DNA of 58,486 nucleotides. Origin: Alphaproteobacteria bacterium 65-37. GTDB taxonomy: Bacteria; Pseudomonadota; Alphaproteobacteria; Reyranellales; Reyranellaceae. The translations under genes were made by a program, and so were the position numbers. Under the pieces are notes generated by a model. That model was not told the origin of the DNA. It made no database searches and saw only the letters and a list, made by a program, of their open reading frames with translations. The stretch's first letter is position 1. Each line of letters starts with the position of its first letter. The stretch covers positions 31,291 through 89,776 of the forward strand of contig MKRV01000283.1 in assembly GCA_001897995.1 (NCBI GenBank), written 5' to 3'. Positions 34,181 through 45,996 of this stretch are shown one piece after another.

Positions 34181-35272
34181 ATGAATCGTCGCGACATCCT
34201 GAAAGCCGGCATTGCCGCTGGCACACTGGTCGCCGGATCTCGGCTGGCCTTGGCCCAAGGCGCGACCTATGCCCCCGTCGCCAAGGGCTGGCGCACCTAT
34301 GTGCTGACGACCAAGGTCGAGCCGACGGCCGGCGCCACGCGCGCCTGGATTCCGCTGCCGACCTTCGAGGCTGCCGACTGGCAGCGGCCGGGTGCCGTCA
34401 CCTGGACGGGCAATGCGCGGACCGCCGAGCGCGTACGCGATCCCAAGTACGGCGCGGAGATGCTGAAGGTCGAATGGGCCGCCGACCAGGTCTCGCCCGC
34501 GATCGAAGTCGTGGCCCAGGTCCAGGCGCAGAACCGGTCGGTCGTTCCCGGTCGAGGCAATGCGCCTGCACTCAGCGACGCCGAACGCACCCTCAACCTG
34601 ATGCCGACCACCTTCCTGCCGACCGACGGCATCGTGAAGGAGACCGCCGACGAGATCGTGCGCGGCAAGCAGGGCGATGTCGCCAAGGCGCGCGCGATCT
34701 ACGACTGGGTGGTCGAAAACACGTTCCGCAATGCCAAGACGCTGGGCTGCGGCGTCGGCGACATCACCACCATGATCCGGACCGGCAACCTGAACGGCAA
34801 ATGCGCCGACCTTAATGCGCTCTATGTCGGCCTCGCCCGCTCGGTCGGCCTGCCGGCACGCGACGTCTATGGCATCCGCGTGATGCCCTCGGAGTTCGGC
34901 TTCAAGGCGCTGGGTGCCGGCTCGGAGGTCGTCTCCAAAGCGCAACATTGCCGGGCCGAGGTCTGGCTTGCCGGATCCGGCTGGACGCCGGTCGATCCCG
35001 CCGACGTGCGCAAGGTCGTCCTCGAGGAGCCGCCGACCAACCTGGCCATGACCGATCCCAAGGTCGTCGCCGCCCGCCGGGCGCTGTTCGGGGCCTGGGA
35101 GGGCAACTGGCTGGCCTACAACGTCGCGCACGACCTCACGCTGCCCGGCTCGAAGGAGCCGCCAATCGCGTTTTTGATGTATCCGCAGGCGGAAAACCGG
35201 TCGGGCTTCCTGGATTCGCTGGATCCCGACAAGTTCCGCTACCGGATCACAGCCCGTGAACTCACGGCCTGA
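34181..35272 (+). CDS. Exported transglutaminase-like protein
   Basis: The ATG at 34181 follows GGGAGGAGAT and begins a signal peptide with a twin-arginine (MNRRDILKAGIAAGTLVAG, cleavage near ALA-QG), giving 363 residues; the open frame further upstream to 34097 is ignored. The transglutaminase/protease-like core has C208 in LNGKCADLNALYVGLARSVG, H256 in AQHCRAEVWL and D272 in WTPVDPADV, a full Cys-His-Asp triad. Such periplasmic proteins probably cut or cross-link peptides rather than act as classical transglutaminases. It does not overlap the cyclase genes downstream. The gap at 35287-35327 has CAGGGCG/CGCCCTG complementarity that could be a weak terminator. Confidence 0.85.
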   Translation: MNRRDILKAGIAAGTLVAGSRLALAQGATYAPVAKGWRTYVLTTKVEPTAGATRAWIPLPTFEAADWQRPGAVTWTGNARTAERVRDPKYGAEMLKVEWAADQVSPAIEVVAQVQAQNRSVVPGRGNAPALSDAERTLNLMPTTFLPTDGIVKETADEIVRGKQGDVAKARAIYDWVVENTFRNAKTLGCGVGDITTMIRTGNLNGKCADLNALYVGLARSVGLPARDVYGIRVMPSEFGFKALGAGSEVVSKAQHCRAEVWLAGSGWTPVDPADVRKVVLEEPPTNLAMTDPKVVAARRALFGAWEGNWLAYNVAHDLTLPGSKEPPIAFLMYPQAENRSGFLDSLDPDKFRYRITARELTA

Positions 35273-35343
35273 GGCCGTGTTGTCCCAGGGCGGCGCCGTG
35301 ACGGGTCATTCCGCTTCGCCCTGAGAGGCACTATATCGGCGGC

Positions 35344-36842
35344 ATGACCGCTACGACCGATGCGGCGCCGCTGGAGGCGCCGGGCAGCATCGAGCGCCGT
35401 TACTACGGGGCGATGGCCGCCCCGTTCGCGGTCGATGCGATCGCCAACACGGCCTACGCCTTCATCAACCGAACACCCGAGATCCTGCTGCATTGGCTGG
35501 TCCTGGCCGGTGTTCTGTTGATCGCCGGTGTCGGTGTCGGCGCCTGGTGGCTGATCCGCCCGGTCATGCGGTTCGTCGCGGGCGAGGCGGCTTTCGAGCA
35601 AGTCGAGCCGAAACTCGTCCGCCTGCCACGCAATTCGGCGATCGTCGTCGCGATCTGCTCCGCGCCGCTGCTGGCATTGCGCGCCTTTTCGCAATACATC
35701 GGCTTTTCGTTCGGTGCGATGCTGGCCCCTCCAGCCTTGCCCGATGCGATCGCCACCGTGGTCGTCGGCACCTTGTTCTACGTCGTGCTGACCTATTTCG
35801 TGGTGAATGCCTATCTCGATCGCTTGTACGAGCACCTGTTCCAGACCCGTGGCGTCAACCTCACCATCTTCGACGGTCGGTTCCACAACAAGGTGACCCT
35901 GGCCGTGGCGTTCCTGTCGCTTGCCGGCATGACCATGCTGGCGGCCGATATCGCGAGCTATTCCGGCGCCCGCCTGTTGCGCGAGGCGGGATCCGACATC
36001 ACCCTGACGCTGACCGGTGCGGCCATCGTCTACTACTGGTTTTCGCGGGCGCTGACCCGGCCGATCGCCCGCCTCGATCATGGCATGCGGCGCATCGCGG
36101 CCGACGACTACTCGGTGCGCCTGCCGGTCACCTCCGATGACGAGCTCGGCCACGCCGCCAGCCGTTTCAACCAGATGGTCGAGGGCCTCGCCGAGCGGGA
36201 ATATCTGCGCGACACTTTCGGCAAGTATGTCAACGAGAGCGTGGCCGCGGCGATCCTCGAGAACAGGGGACGCAGTGGGCGCGCCGAGGACACGACCGCG
36301 GAAGCCACACTGATGTTCACCGACATCGAGGGCTTCACCGGCCTGTCGGAGGAAGTCACCCCGGCCGAGATCGCCGCCCTGCTCAACACCTATCTCGGCA
36401 CGATCGTGCCGGTGATCCAGCGTCACGGCGGCGTGGTCAACAATTTCATCGGCGACGGCCTGTTTGCGAGCTTCAACCTGCCGCTTCCCCTCGAAGACCA
36501 CGCAGCCGCCGCGATAAATGCCGCCCTCGAGATCGAGCAGACCCTCGCGGCGGCACCGTTCGCCCGCAAGGTCGGCCTGCGCACGCGCATCGGCATCAAC
36601 ACCGGACCGGTGATCGGCGTCACCATCGGGACGGAGAACCGGCTGAGCTACACCCTGCTCGGTGACGCGGTAAACGTCGCCTCGCGTATCGAGCAACTCA
36701 ACAAGACCTTCGGCACGACGATCCTGGCGGCCGAGAGCACAGTCGTCGCCGCCGGCGCGGCCGGAATCTGCGAGCGGCTGGGGGCCGCGGACGTGCGCGG
36801 CCACAGGGGCGACGTCGTCGTCTATCGCGTGGGGCTTCAGGC

Positions 36843-36846
<4 letters not shown>
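35344..36846 (+). CDS. Membrane class III adenylate/guanylate cyclase with HAMP (first)
   Basis: The 500-residue product has about five membrane segments in residues 50-235, a HAMP linker (about 232-285) and a C-terminal class III nucleotide cyclase domain. Metal-binding aspartates are D327 (MFTDIEGFT) and D371 (FIGDGLFASF); the transition-state Asn and Arg are N444 and R448 (NVASRIE). It likely makes cAMP in response to a membrane or periplasmic signal. Whether the purine is adenine or guanine is not settled by eye. The stop overlaps the start of a second, similar cyclase. The ATG has no clear ribosome-binding site; a TATATC stretch lies 10 bases before it, so transcription could begin very near the start codon. 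Confidence 0.9.
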
Positions 36847-38414
<1,568 letters not shown>

Positions 38415-38432
38415 CCTGTCGGAGATCGCTTC

Positions 38433-39035
38433 ATGTCCTCTTCGCCCAAAGCCGCCCCCTCCAAGGCCGCGCCTTCGCCTGCCAGCCGCTTCCCCGTGCC
38501 CGCGCTCGCCGACCTGCCGGCCGACATCCGCCAACGCATCGAGGCCGTGCAGGAGAAGTCCGGCTTCGTCCCCAACGTCTTCCTGGCGCTGGCCCATCGT
38601 CCGGACGAGTTCCGCGCGTTCTTCGCGTACCACGATGCGCTGATGGACAAGCCGGGCAACCTCACCAAGGCCGAGCGCGAGATGGTCGTGGTGGCAACCA
38701 GCAACGCCAATCAGTGCCAGTATTGCGTGGTCGCGCACGGCGCCATCCTGCGTATCCGTGCCAAGAATCCGCTGATCGCCGACCAGGTCGCCATTAACTA
38801 TCGCAAGGCCGACATCACGCCGCGCCAGACTGCCATGCTGGACTTCGCCATGAAGGTGTCGTTCGAGGCCTATGCCGTGGGCGACGAGGATTTCGCGGCC
38901 CTGGCCAAGCACGGCTTCAACGACGAGGATGTCTGGGACATCGCGGCGATCGCCTCGTTCTTCGCGCTGTCCAATCGTATGGCGAACGTCACCCGGATGC
39001 GGCCGAACGACGAGTTCTATACGCTGGGGCGCTAG
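38433..39035 (+). CDS. AhpD-like/peroxidase-related carboxymuconolactone decarboxylase family protein
   Basis: The 200-residue product has the CMD/AhpD motif C95-x2-C98-x3-H102 (NQCQYCVVAH) and the general form of the uncharacterised peroxidase-related enzyme group. The N-terminal 20 residues are Ser/Ala/Pro/Lys-rich. Two redox cysteines and histidine imply peroxide or disulfide chemistry, as in AhpD of the alkyl-hydroperoxide system; the reductant is unknown. It begins 18 bases after the second cyclase gene and is followed by an acyl-CoA dehydrogenase 26 bases on, so these may be one transcript. A GGAGAT ribosome-binding site precedes the ATG. Confidence 0.85.
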   Translation: MSSSPKAAPSKAAPSPASRFPVPALADLPADIRQRIEAVQEKSGFVPNVFLALAHRPDEFRAFFAYHDALMDKPGNLTKAEREMVVVATSNANQCQYCVVAHGAILRIRAKNPLIADQVAINYRKADITPRQTAMLDFAMKVSFEAYAVGDEDFAALAKHGFNDEDVWDIAAIASFFALSNRMANVTRMRPNDEFYTLGR

Positions 39036-39061
39036 ACTTCTCTTTCGAAAAGGCTGCTGCG

Positions 39062-40255
39062 ATGAACGCGTCCGGACTATCGCCCGATCAGGTGAAACTG
39101 CAGGCTCGTGCCCGTGAGCTTGCGGCCGGCCCGGTGACGCAGCGCGCCGCCGAGGTCGACAAGACCGAACAGTATCCCTGGGACAATGTCGATCTCCTGA
39201 AGGACGCCAGGCTGATCGGCATGACGATCCCGCAGCAATATGGCGGCCAGGGCAAGGGCTGGCTCGACGCGGTGCTCGCCATCGAGGCGCTGTCCGCCGC
39301 CTGCGCCGTCACCGGCCGGATCGCCGTCGAGACCAACATGGGCGCGATCAGCGCGGTCATGGCCTACGGCTCGGAAGAGCAGAAGAAGATGGCGGCCGAC
39401 ATGGTGCTGGCGGGCGACAAGCCCGCCATCTGCATCACCGAACCGGAAGCCGGCTCCGATGCCAACGGGATGACCACACGCGCCGACAAGAAGGGCAATC
39501 GCTACGTCCTGAACGGCCGCAAGCACTGGATCACCGGCGGTGGCGTCTCGCGGCTGCACCTGATCTTCGCCAAGGTTTACGACGAAAAGGGCACGTTCGA
39601 GGGCATCGGCGGCTTCCTCGCCATCCGCGACGAGACCAAGGGCCTCAAGATCACCAAGCGCGAGCCCACCATGGGCCTGCGCGGCATTCCCGAAGCGGTG
39701 ATCGACTTCGAGGACATGGACGTTCCGCCCTCGGCGCTGGTGATCCCGCCGCGCGGGCTGAAGAAGGGTTTCGCCGACCTGATGAACGCCTACAACAGCC
39801 AGCGTGTCGGGGCGGCTACGGTAGCGCTGGGCATCGCCCAGGGCGCCTATCGCCTGGCGCTCGACTGGTCGGAGAAACGGCACCAGTTCGGCCGGCCGAT
39901 CAACGAGTTCCAGGGCCTGCAGTGGAAGCTCGCCGACATGTCGATCAAGCTCGCCGCATCGCAGGCGCTGGTCTACAACGCCGCCCGCTCGGGCGACGGC
40001 GGCTTTCCCGACATGCTGATGGCCGCCCAGGCCAAGGTCTTCACCTCGGAAAGTGCCATTCAGGTGGTGAACGACGCCCTGCAGGTCTTCGGCGCCCGCG
40101 GCTACTCGCGGGAACTCCCCCTGGAACGCATGGCCCGCGATGTCCGCATGTTCACCATCGGCGGCGGCACGGCCGAAGTGCTGCGCAACGTCGTGGCCGG
40201 CGCCCTCCTCAAGAAGAAGCTGCCGCAGACGCGGGACGGCTGGGGCAAGGCGTAG
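39062..40255 (+). CDS. Acyl-CoA dehydrogenase-fold protein, possible desulfinase-like member
   Basis: The 397-residue product has the fold's FAD-binding segments ICITEPEAGSDANGM and YVLNGRKHWITGGGVS, and ends FTIGGGTAEVLRNVVAGALL. In most family members a Glu or Asp serves as base. At the YEGT site here the residue is Gly (IGGGT). At the alternative helix-G site it is Q247 (YNSQRVG). I recall that 3-sulfinopropanoyl-CoA desulfinase (Acd) of Advenella has Gln246 at this site and uses Arg84; here R86 sits in AVTGRIAVETNMG. The pattern suggests a desulfinase-like rather than a dehydrogenase reaction, but this rests on memory. Start has an AAAAGG ribosome-binding site. An extended hairpin follows the stop. 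Confidence 0.83.
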   Translation: MNASGLSPDQVKLQARARELAAGPVTQRAAEVDKTEQYPWDNVDLLKDARLIGMTIPQQYGGQGKGWLDAVLAIEALSAACAVTGRIAVETNMGAISAVMAYGSEEQKKMAADMVLAGDKPAICITEPEAGSDANGMTTRADKKGNRYVLNGRKHWITGGGVSRLHLIFAKVYDEKGTFEGIGGFLAIRDETKGLKITKREPTMGLRGIPEAVIDFEDMDVPPSALVIPPRGLKKGFADLMNAYNSQRVGAATVALGIAQGAYRLALDWSEKRHQFGRPINEFQGLQWKLADMSIKLAASQALVYNAARSGDGGFPDMLMAAQAKVFTSESAIQVVNDALQVFGARGYSRELPLERMARDVRMFTIGGGTAEVLRNVVAGALLKKKLPQTRDGWGKA

Positions 40256-40305
40256 ACGCCGGATACCGCCACGCTTGCCGTCAATGACGCACGAGCAGCG
40301 CCGCA

Positions 40306-40394
40306 AGAAACTTTGTCATCCCGAGGCGTAGCCGAGGGACCTTTGTTGATCAGTAAAGGTCCTTCGGCTACGCCTCGGGATGACACCGTTTCTT
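40306..40394. repeat. Long inverted repeat, TGTCATCCCGAGG type
   Basis: Arms 40314-40344 and 40355-40385 are complementary over 31 bases with one G-T-type mismatch, around a ten-base loop. After a three-base internal loop, AAGAAAC (40306-40312) also pairs with GTTTCTT (40388-40394). It lies between the end of the acyl-CoA dehydrogenase gene and the end of the convergent exported protein gene. It looks like an interspersed repeat of the GTCATCC family and could end both transcripts. Confidence 0.85.
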
Positions 40395-40490
40395 GTGCAC
40401 AGGTTTCGTGGCGATTTTCACAGCCTGGGATCGGATCTCATCGATCCCTGGTTTGCTACAGCGTTATCGCCCTGACCGAGGTCACGCCAC

Positions 40491-41204
40491 TCACTTCAAC
40501 GCCGTCGTCGTCGCCACCCATTTGTCGGCCTGCCGCGCATAGCGCACGCGCTTGCGCTCGTTACCCTGGTCACCCGACTTCAGGCATGTCGCCGTGAGCG
40601 CCGTGGGGCTTTCCCAGGCGAGCTGGCAGTCGCCCAGGCCGCAGGGAATTGTGGTCTCCAGTTCGGCTTTCACGCCCTCGCCCGTGGATCGCAGGATCGC
40701 GAGATTGTCCTTGCCGTTCAGCAGGTCGCAGACGCCGTAGGCAAAACGCGCCTTGTCCGGTGACCAGATCGGCCGGCCGGGAAGATCGATCAGCCGGCCC
40801 GTCTTGCGCATCACCAGCGTATAGAGGTGATCTTCGTAGAAGAGGGTCTGCACGAGGTGGAAGCCGCCCGCCTCGTCATAGTGGTCGTAAAGGTAGACAT
40901 ACATCTCGTCGCCGAACGGACAGTCGGTCAGGGTCACCACCTTGCCGCCCTCGACGGCGATGAAGAGCTTATCGAGCCAGCGCCAGACATCGCGGTTGTT
41001 CACCCAGCGCTGCTTCTCTTCCGCCCACTTGGCAGTGTTGTCGACCGGCGTGTGGCTCGCCCAGTCGCGCCAGCTCTCGACCTCGTTCCAGTTCTTCGGT
41101 CGGCAGACCGGCGGCGGCTTGCCGATATCGTCGGCCCAAGCGGTGCCCGACGCGGCACCGAAAGTAAACATCAGGGCAATCAGGCAGATCAGGCGTCCAG
41201 GCAT
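40491..41204 (-). CDS. Exported protein of unknown function
   Basis: The 237-residue product has a signal peptide (MPGRLICLIALMFTFGAASG, cleavage near AWA-DD). The mature part has six cysteines (in PVCRP, LTDCPF, YGVCDL, TIPCGLGDC and ATCLK), suggesting disulfides in the periplasm. Trp-rich helical stretches (NWNEVESWRDWASH; RDVWRWLDKLF) precede a beta-rich second half (WSPDKARFAYGVCDL and LAWESPTALTATCLK) reminiscent of propeller-like repeats. I do not recognise the family. It ends toward the long inverted repeat and starts 13 bases after the regulator gene upstream. Confidence 0.7.
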   Translation of the reverse strand: MPGRLICLIALMFTFGAASGTAWADDIGKPPPVCRPKNWNEVESWRDWASHTPVDNTAKWAEEKQRWVNNRDVWRWLDKLFIAVEGGKVVTLTDCPFGDEMYVYLYDHYDEAGGFHLVQTLFYEDHLYTLVMRKTGRLIDLPGRPIWSPDKARFAYGVCDLLNGKDNLAILRSTGEGVKAELETTIPCGLGDCQLAWESPTALTATCLKSGDQGNERKRVRYARQADKWVATTTALK

Positions 41205-41217
41205 CCGATACCGTCGC

Positions 41218-41613
41218 TCACGGGAGATGCTTCAGCATAGTCTCCAGGCTGACCGAACGCAGCGTGGCTTCGGCGATCTCGTCGATCTCGGTCAGGACAC
41301 GCTGCAAGGCGCTGCCGATCGCCGTCTCCTCGCCGGGTTCCTTGGCCCGGCTGCCGGGCACCGGCTCGAACAGCGCCACGATATCCATCAGGGTCGTGCG
41401 CCGCCGGTTGCCGATGAAGCGGTAGCCGCCGGCCGCCCCGCGCCCGCCCTGCACCAGCCCCGCGGTGGCCAAGGTGCGCAGGACCTTGGCGAGGTGGTGG
41501 GTTGACACGCCGAACCGGTCCGCCAGATCGGCGGCCGAGAGCGTCCGTTGGGGATCGCGTGCCAGCTCCAAGGTGGCGTAGAGTCCAAGCCGCGTCGCCG
41601 TCTGGAGTTTCAC
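41218..41613 (-). CDS. Rrf2-family transcriptional regulator without cysteines
   Basis: The 131-residue product has the Rrf2 winged helix: MKLQTATRLGLYATLELA, recognition helix about 38-52 (STHHLAKVLRTLATAG), and wing GAAGGYRF (60-66). Iron-sulfur sensing members (IscR, NsrR, RirA) have three cysteines at about 90-105; this protein has none, so it cannot bind a cluster that way and probably senses another ligand or a partner. It is encoded with the GNAT gene (four-base overlap) and divergent from boxCB, so it is the prime candidate to control the benzoyl-CoA genes through the AT-rich region at 42045-42122. Confidence 0.87.
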   Translation of the reverse strand: MKLQTATRLGLYATLELARDPQRTLSAADLADRFGVSTHHLAKVLRTLATAGLVQGGRGAAGGYRFIGNRRRTTLMDIVALFEPVPGSRAKEPGEETAIGSALQRVLTEIDEIAEATLRSVSLETMLKHLP

Positions 41614-42044
41614 GGCATTTCCATATCGAGCTGCAGCGACGGACCGGCGACCATGCCCTGCGCGCGGAAGAAGGAGAGGATCAGATGATCCTTGCGATCG
41701 ACCAGCGTCCGCAGCCGCGTCACGCCGGCCCGCTTGAAGCGCGCCGCCAGCGCGTCGAACAGTGCTGTCCCCACACCCTCGAGCCGAACCGTCGGGTCGA
41801 CCTGGATGGCGAACACCCAGCCCGCTGCCGGCTGGCCGAACTCCCAGGCGCGGATCTCGCCTGCGATGAAGCCTGCCAGGGCGGGCGTCGGGGCGCCGCC
41901 GCGTTCGGTCTCGGCCACCAGAAAGTGGCGCTCGGGCGCCAGCATGTCCTGCCAGTAATCGGGCTTGGAGGTGCCGGTCAGCCGCGCGTCGAGGGCGGAA
42001 ATCGCCGGCAGATCAGAGGCTTGAGCGGGGCGGATCGAAATCAT
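41610..42044 (-). CDS. GNAT-family N-acetyltransferase
   Basis: The frame is open far upstream (to 43802) as a shadow of boxC, but the ATG at 42044 begins the domain properly: MISIRPAQASDLPAISALD. The 144-residue product is one GNAT fold with motif A at about 79-99, IQVDPTVRLEGVGTALFDAL, in which RLEGVG carries the acetyl-CoA pyrophosphate-binding loop. Substrate unknown. It shares a four-base overlap with the Rrf2 gene, is the first gene of that unit, and is divergent from boxC. Its link with aromatic degradation comes only from position. Confidence 0.86.
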   Translation of the reverse strand: MISIRPAQASDLPAISALDARLTGTSKPDYWQDMLAPERHFLVAETERGGAPTPALAGFIAGEIRAWEFGQPAAGWVFAIQVDPTVRLEGVGTALFDALAARFKRAGVTRLRTLVDRKDHLILSFFRAQGMVAGPSLQLDMEMP

Positions 42045-42122
42045 TTCAGGCCGCAAGAATGCGCTTGCGCTGGGGAAAGTAAATAAGTATTTAAGTACCG
42101 AATTACAGAAATAGGGAACGCC
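42045..42122. promoter_or_regulatory. AT-rich divergent control region with phased AAGTA repeats
   Basis: This 78-base gap lies between the GNAT-Rrf2 unit and boxC. In a GC-rich genome its centre is strikingly AT-rich. AAGTA occurs three times at exact eight-base spacing (42077-42081, 42085-42089, 42093-42097), and TAAATA-AG-TATTTA (42080-42093) is a perfect palindrome apart from its two centre bases. These form a good candidate operator for the Rrf2 regulator. The boxC ribosome-binding site (AGGGAA) follows at about 42112-42117. Confidence 0.6.
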
Positions 42123-43787
42123 ATGGCCGACCACACGCCCATCGATTTCCGGACCGAGCCCAGCCGCTACCGCCACTGGAAGCTCGCCCTCGAAAACGGC
42201 GTCGCCTACCTCACCATGGACGTTAACGAGGATGGCGGGCTGCGCCCCGGCTACAAGCTGAAGCTCAACTCCTACGATCTCGGCGTCGATATCGAGCTGG
42301 CCGATGCCGTGCAGCGCCTGCGCTTCGAGCATCCCGAGGTCGGCGCCGTGGTCATCCGCTCCCAGCGCGACCGCATCTTCTGCTCCGGCGCCAACATCAA
42401 CATGCTGGGCCTCTCCAGCCACGACCACAAAGTGAATTTCTGCAAGTTCACCAACGAGACGCGGCTCGCCATCGAGGATGCCAGCACGCATTCCGGCCAG
42501 ACCTACATCTGCTCGATCAACGGGATCGCGGCCGGCGGCGGCTACGAGCTGGCGCTGGCCTGCGAACAGATCCTGCTGGCCGACGATGGTGCGAGCGCCG
42601 TGTCGCTGCCCGAGCTGCCGCTGCTCGCCGTCCTGCCCGGCACCGGCGGCCTGACGCGCCTGGTCGACAAGCGCCTGGTGCGCCGCGACCATGCCGACTT
42701 CTTCTGCACGACGGCCGAGGGCATGCGCGGCAAGCGCGCCAAGGAATGGCGCCTGGTCGATCGGCTGGTGCCGCCGTCGAAGCTGGTCGACGAGACCCGC
42801 AAGACCGCCGAAGACGTCGCCGCCAAGTCGGCCCGTCCCAAGGACGCCAAGGGCATCGCCCTGCCGGCCGTCGAGCGCAGCATCGACGGCGACACGATCC
42901 GCTACGCCCATCTCACCGTCGAGATCGATCGCGAGGGCCGCTCGGCCAAGCTGCGCGTGCAGGGCCCCACGGCTGCACCTCCGGCCGATGCCTCTGCCAT
43001 CCATGCCCAGGGGGCGACCTTCTGGCCGCTGGCGCTGGCCCGCCAGCTCGACGATGCGATGATGCATCTGCGCCTCAACGAAACCGAGATCGGCACCTGG
43101 GTCCTGCAGAGCCAGGGCGATGCGGCCCTGGTCGAAGCCTATGACGCGCTGCTGGCCAAGGAGGCCTCCAACTGGCTGGTGCACGAGATCGTGCTCTACT
43201 GGAAGCGCACCCTGAAGCGGCTGGATGTCAGCTCGCGCAGCCTGATCGCGCTGGTCGAGCCCGGCTCGTGCTTCGCCGGCACATTGTTCGAGATGGTGCT
43301 GGCGGCCGACCGCTCCTTCATGCTGGACGGCGTGTTCGAAGGCTCCAACCTGCCGGCCGCGACAGTCAGGCTCACCGCCATGAACTTCGGCCCCTATCCG
43401 ATGGGCAACGGCCTCACGCGGCTCGCCACGCGCTTCCTGGCCGAGCCCCCCCATGTCGACGAACTCAAGGAAGAGATCGGCGAGGCACTCGATGCCGAGA
43501 CGGCGGACGAGCTCGGCCTCGTCACCTTCACGCCCGACGACATCGACTGGGAGGACGAAGTGCGGCTCGCGGTCGAGGAGCGTGCCGGCTTCTCGCCCGA
43601 CGGGCTGATCGGCATGGAGGCGAACCTGCGCTTCCCCGGCCCCGAAACCATGGAGACCAAGATCTTCGCCCGCCTCTCGGCCTGGCAGAACTGGATCTTC
43701 CAGCGGCCCAACGCCACCGGCCCCGAGGGCGCGCTGAAACTCTACGGCACCGGCAAGCAGAGCAAGTACGACCGCAAGCGCGCCTGA
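42123..43787 (+). CDS. boxC: 2,3-epoxybenzoyl-CoA dihydrolase (BoxC)
   Basis: The 554-residue product has two crotonase-like halves. The first contains FCSGANINMLGL and ICSINGIAAGGGYELALACEQI, forming the oxyanion site; the second is a degenerate copy with LVEPGSCFAGTLFEMVLAADRSFML. Length and sequence match BoxC of the aerobic box pathway, which hydrolyses 2,3-epoxybenzoyl-CoA and opens the ring to 3,4-dehydroadipyl-CoA semialdehyde with loss of formate. BoxB, encoded next, supplies its substrate. BoxA, the reductase partner, and benzoate-CoA ligase are not in the window. The ATG has an AGGGAA ribosome-binding site. Confidence 0.95.
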   Translation: MADHTPIDFRTEPSRYRHWKLALENGVAYLTMDVNEDGGLRPGYKLKLNSYDLGVDIELADAVQRLRFEHPEVGAVVIRSQRDRIFCSGANINMLGLSSHDHKVNFCKFTNETRLAIEDASTHSGQTYICSINGIAAGGGYELALACEQILLADDGASAVSLPELPLLAVLPGTGGLTRLVDKRLVRRDHADFFCTTAEGMRGKRAKEWRLVDRLVPPSKLVDETRKTAEDVAAKSARPKDAKGIALPAVERSIDGDTIRYAHLTVEIDREGRSAKLRVQGPTAAPPADASAIHAQGATFWPLALARQLDDAMMHLRLNETEIGTWVLQSQGDAALVEAYDALLAKEASNWLVHEIVLYWKRTLKRLDVSSRSLIALVEPGSCFAGTLFEMVLAADRSFMLDGVFEGSNLPAATVRLTAMNFGPYPMGNGLTRLATRFLAEPPHVDELKEEIGEALDAETADELGLVTFTPDDIDWEDEVRLAVEERAGFSPDGLIGMEANLRFPGPETMETKIFARLSAWQNWIFQRPNATGPEGALKLYGTGKQSKYDRKRA

Positions 43788-43855
43788 CGCGCCCGCAATC
43801 AAGTGCGCGCCTGACGCGCGACATCGAAAGCGCGCCAGCGCGCAAGGAGGACCCC

Positions 43856-45274
<1,419 letters not shown>

Positions 45275-45710
45275 GGATGAAGGCGGGCGGATCTCGATCC
45301 ACGTCTTCGGCGTCTCACACGGCATCGCCGCACTCGTAATCAAGGTCGAGCGGCACGGCCCGGACGGCCGGCAGCTCACCGCGAGCACCGTCGGCGCCTC
45401 TGGCGCCTTCGGCTGTCCGACGGCGCGCGCGGCGAAGGGCTCACGGCATCCGGCCTCTGCGAGGTCGTCTCCCATTGTCGGCGACGGACTTTTCGTCGGT
45501 GACGAGCCGACAGGTTCCTGCCCTGCAGGCCAAAAAGTGCAACTCGCCGACGATACCGACGATTGTCGTTGTAAAAGCCGCGCGCCCCCCCATGTTCAAT
45601 GACACCGGCAGGCGGTCCGCATTGGGCGCCAAACCTAGATCTGACAACCTGCCGGCATGCTCGCTCGCACAATCGGGTTAGCCCAGTCCTCCAACGAGAG
45701 AGAGGGTTTC
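45275..45710. other. Intergenic region after boxB, no gene recognised
   Basis: This 436-base gap has open frames on both strands (for example a plus frame running on from ISIHVFGVSHGIAALV), but none has a convincing start, ribosome-binding site or family match. Base composition falls from GC-rich to more mixed towards its right end. It may hold a decayed gene or simply the 3' leader of the box transcript. Confidence 0.4.
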
Positions 45711-45905
45711 ATGGCGCCCGAACGAATCGAACTGCCATCCCAGCGATCACGACGGCTCGCCTCCGAGAAGGAAGTCAGCCGCTTCCGTTGCGCATCGAAT
45801 TTGGCTTTGGCCAGAGACACGCTCGCTGCCGCGCTGCTTCTCGCCGGCCTGGGCGTCGTGTTGAGCCTCTTGTCGGCGGGATTGGACCTCGGCGCGCTAC
45901 GCTAG
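45711..45905 (+). CDS. Putative 64-residue membrane protein
   Basis: The ATG at 45711 follows GAGAGAGGG at good spacing. The 64-residue product has a basic N-terminal third (PSQRSRRLASEKEVSR) and one hydrophobic segment about 37-57 (TLAAALLLAGLGVVLSLLSAG), as in many small single-pass proteins. No family is recognised. The frame is open 54 bases further upstream from an ATG at 45657, but without a ribosome-binding site. It is supported by a plausible start and membrane segment only, so it could be spurious. Confidence 0.5.
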   Translation: MAPERIELPSQRSRRLASEKEVSRFRCASNLALARDTLAAALLLAGLGVVLSLLSAGLDLGALR

Positions 45906-45996
45906 CGGTGCCTCATCCAGTCCGGTGGCTCGAGGGAACGAATATCGATCTCCCGTCCAAGCCGCGGCGAATACCGCGCAAACCAAGGAAAAAACT

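Noticed and set aside
42045..43802. Upstream extension of the GNAT frame through boxC
   Set aside because: The extra 586 codons are antisense to boxC and low in complexity; the GNAT domain starts exactly at the ATG at 42044.
45376..45672. 98-codon minus-strand frame after boxB
   Set aside because: Composition is that of random antisense in GC-rich DNA (Arg/Ser/Pro) and there is no start signal.
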